Shown one piece after another: positions 62,901-64,000 of a stretch of 64,000 nt of DNA. This stretch comes from Chionis minor (taxonomy: Eukaryota > Chordata > Aves > Charadriiformes > Chionididae), in the NCBI GenBank assembly GCA_013398295.1, contig VZSF01001143.1, positions 517,476 through 581,475 of the forward strand. Reading direction: 5' to 3'. Numbering within the stretch: the stretch's first letter is position 1; every line of letters starts with the position of its first letter. Below the pieces are notes generated by a model. The model was not told the origin of the DNA and searched no databases. It saw nothing but the letters and a program-made list of their open reading frames with translations. The translations under genes were made by a program, and so were the position numbers.

Positions 62901-63671
62901 AGCTCCCGCTGCGGGTGGAGAACCACCAGCACCAGTCGCACTGCAGGCAGTAGTCAGTACACTAGTCCGACACGGCCGCAGTAGAAGATCAGTCCATCAG
63001 CGCTGCAGAACGTTAGCTCTGGTTTTGTTCCTGTCCGTGTCTCAGGCTGCTCTCCTGAGCTTTAAAGCTGCTGTCCTCTCGCCTGTACGGTGTTCTCAGC
63101 TGCTTCCTCCAGGCCGCACATTAAAGCAGTTTGCAATGTGTGCAAGGCCAGGTTGTGACCGATGAATTCTTCATGACAGCGTATTTTAAGAGAACCTCCC
63201 ATGACACCTGACAGCAGCAGGACAACTCCCCGAGGCGGCATGCAAAGCCGGCAAGAGCTGTAAACTCTTTTAATGTTTCCACTTGTGGCACAACACAATC
63301 AGAGTGGTTTGGTCTTTCGAGGAAGACTCATCTCTTAGTGGTTAAGTAGTAGTGCTTAAGGGAGGTGACGAACTACCAGGATTAAGGTGTACTTAGGTTC
63401 GGAGGTTTCAGATATTCAGAGGTTTTAACAGAATTCTTTATGGATATTAACAGCGCAGCAGCTGGTTACTGAGCTTTAACATGTATCGTGAGTTTCTCAT
63501 TTTGATGTGAACTGCCCTGTCAGAATACCTGAGAAACATCTCATGGGGAAAGAACTGGGCTTTCTCCTAGGTTCCTACGGCAGAGAAGGCAGTTTCACGC
63601 TTCCGAAGCAGAAGCTGCGGCGAGCAGACTGTTGAAAACGCCTTCTCCACTGAGCCACCGCGCTTCTTCTG
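56923..63671. other. Intergenic, no gene seen; CpG rises towards the right edge
   Basis: A (TTTCA)4 run lies at 61533-61552 and a CACACACACAC run at 59361-59371. CpG frequency begins to rise from about 62,850. Frames up to 127 codons (60659-61042) are not recognised. No exon of a known gene could be identified. Confidence 0.6.
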
Positions 63672-63790
63672 GTAAGTGAAAAGCGTTATTAATCTGAAAT
63701 TGTATTCAAAAGCTATTGCAAGTGAAGCAGGAATTGGAACGTGACCACCAAGTGTCTGCCAGCGGCACAGAAACCACTTTTTTATCCCAG
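63672..63790 (+). other. Possible short intron next to the edge CpG island
   Basis: A strong donor-like sequence, CTG/GTAAGTGA (GT at 63672), is followed 119 bases later by a strong acceptor-like one, CACTTTTTTATCCCAG/GAGG (AG at 63789-63790). If real, a + strand first exon lies just upstream of the densest CpG sequence. The pair could also be coincidence. Confidence 0.25.
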
Positions 63791-63876
63791 GAGGAAGCGG
63801 CCAGCTGCGCTGAAGGGGACAGCGCGGGGAGGCCGGAGCGGCCTGCAGGCCGAGGGGCAGCGGGCGGGGCGGCCAT
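63706..63876 (-). CDS. Small antisense open frame in the edge CpG island, uncertain
   Basis: A 56-codon minus-strand frame starting MAAPPAAPRPAGRSG. The start has G at -3 and G at +4, a favourable context. The alanine/proline-rich start is typical of first exons in CpG islands but equally of GC-rich chance frames. It could be the first coding exon of a minus-strand gene using a bidirectional promoter, but the frame runs to a stop without an obvious donor site. Confidence 0.15.
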   Translation of the reverse strand: MAAPPAAPRPAGRSGLPALSPSAQLAASSWDKKVVSVPLADTWWSRSNSCFTCNSF

Positions 63877-64000
63877 CGCTCCGGACGTTCCCGGGAAGCC
63901 ACCGCCGGGCCCCGGAGGTCCGGGGAGTTACGGCCGCCTCAAAGGCGACATCCAGCCCGCGCCGGGCGCGCCCGCCCTCCGCCGGCGGCCAGACGCGGCG
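63798..64000. promoter_or_regulatory. CpG island with GC box; promoter or first exon of the next gene
   Basis: I count about 33 CpG in these 203 bases, far above anything else in the window, and the island is cut by the window end. It contains GGGCGGGGC (63862-63870, Sp1-type), a GGCGGCCATCGC (YY1-like, start-site associated) and GCGCCGGGCGCGC near 63,960 (NRF1-like). Such islands mark housekeeping promoters. By synteny from memory (human KCNK13 is followed by PSMC1 some 70 kb on), it may serve PSMC1, but no PSMC1 codons are present. Transcription could go right, left or both ways. Confidence 0.75.

Noticed and set aside
53940..64000. PSMC1 or other neighbour-gene coding exons
   Set aside because: I looked for the known PSMC1 N-terminal and AAA+ words in the translated frames and saw none; only a promoter-like edge remains.
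1..64000. CRISPR arrays, operons, or phage/bacterial islands
   Set aside because: No regularly spaced repeats and no dense gene strings; the sequence is vertebrate throughout.

Overview
This is a gene-poor stretch of a bird nuclear genome. The avian call rests on several chicken-type CR1 LINE fragments: reverse-transcriptase frames with the FADD signature, plus the CR1 3' end with its 8-bp tandem tail (ATTCTATG and variants). It also rests on a KCNK13 (THIK-1) coding exon close to, but clearly distinct from, my recollection of the mammalian protein. The species cannot be named from the sequence alone.

Layout: bases 1-3298 are the 3' part of a KCNK13 intron. Bases 3299-4191 are the terminal coding exon of KCNK13 on the + strand. 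It carries the end of pore 1, M2, M3, pore 2, M4 and the whole cytosolic tail. A 3' UTR with candidate poly(A) signals follows. From about 5 kb to 63.6 kb I find no host protein-coding exon I can defend. This interval is AT-rich intergenic DNA with CR1 fragments at 10.4, 16.5, 24.1-24.9, 31.7 and 32.8-33.9 kb and a possible one at 45.8 kb. It also holds a MIR SINE at 39.3 kb, a probable hAT-like scrap at 30.3 kb, short tandem repeats, hairpins, a G-rich quadruplex-prone block at 19.3-19.9 kb and a small isolated CpG cluster at 15.5-15.9 kb.

The last ~200 bases are a dense CpG island with a GC box, so a promoter or first exon starts at the right edge and its gene lies mainly outside. In human, PSMC1 is the next gene after KCNK13 at a comparable distance (from memory), so PSMC1 is the leading guess. 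No PSMC1 coding sequence is visible here.

There is no operon, CRISPR array, intact mobile element or obvious new multi-gene system. The observations most worth a check are: the caspase-8-type IETD motif in the KCNK13 tail with a Val at P1'; a 210-codon unexplained open frame at 53.2-53.8 kb; the edge promoter with a possible short intron and antisense mini-ORF; the isolated CpG cluster; and the canonical G-quadruplex motif.
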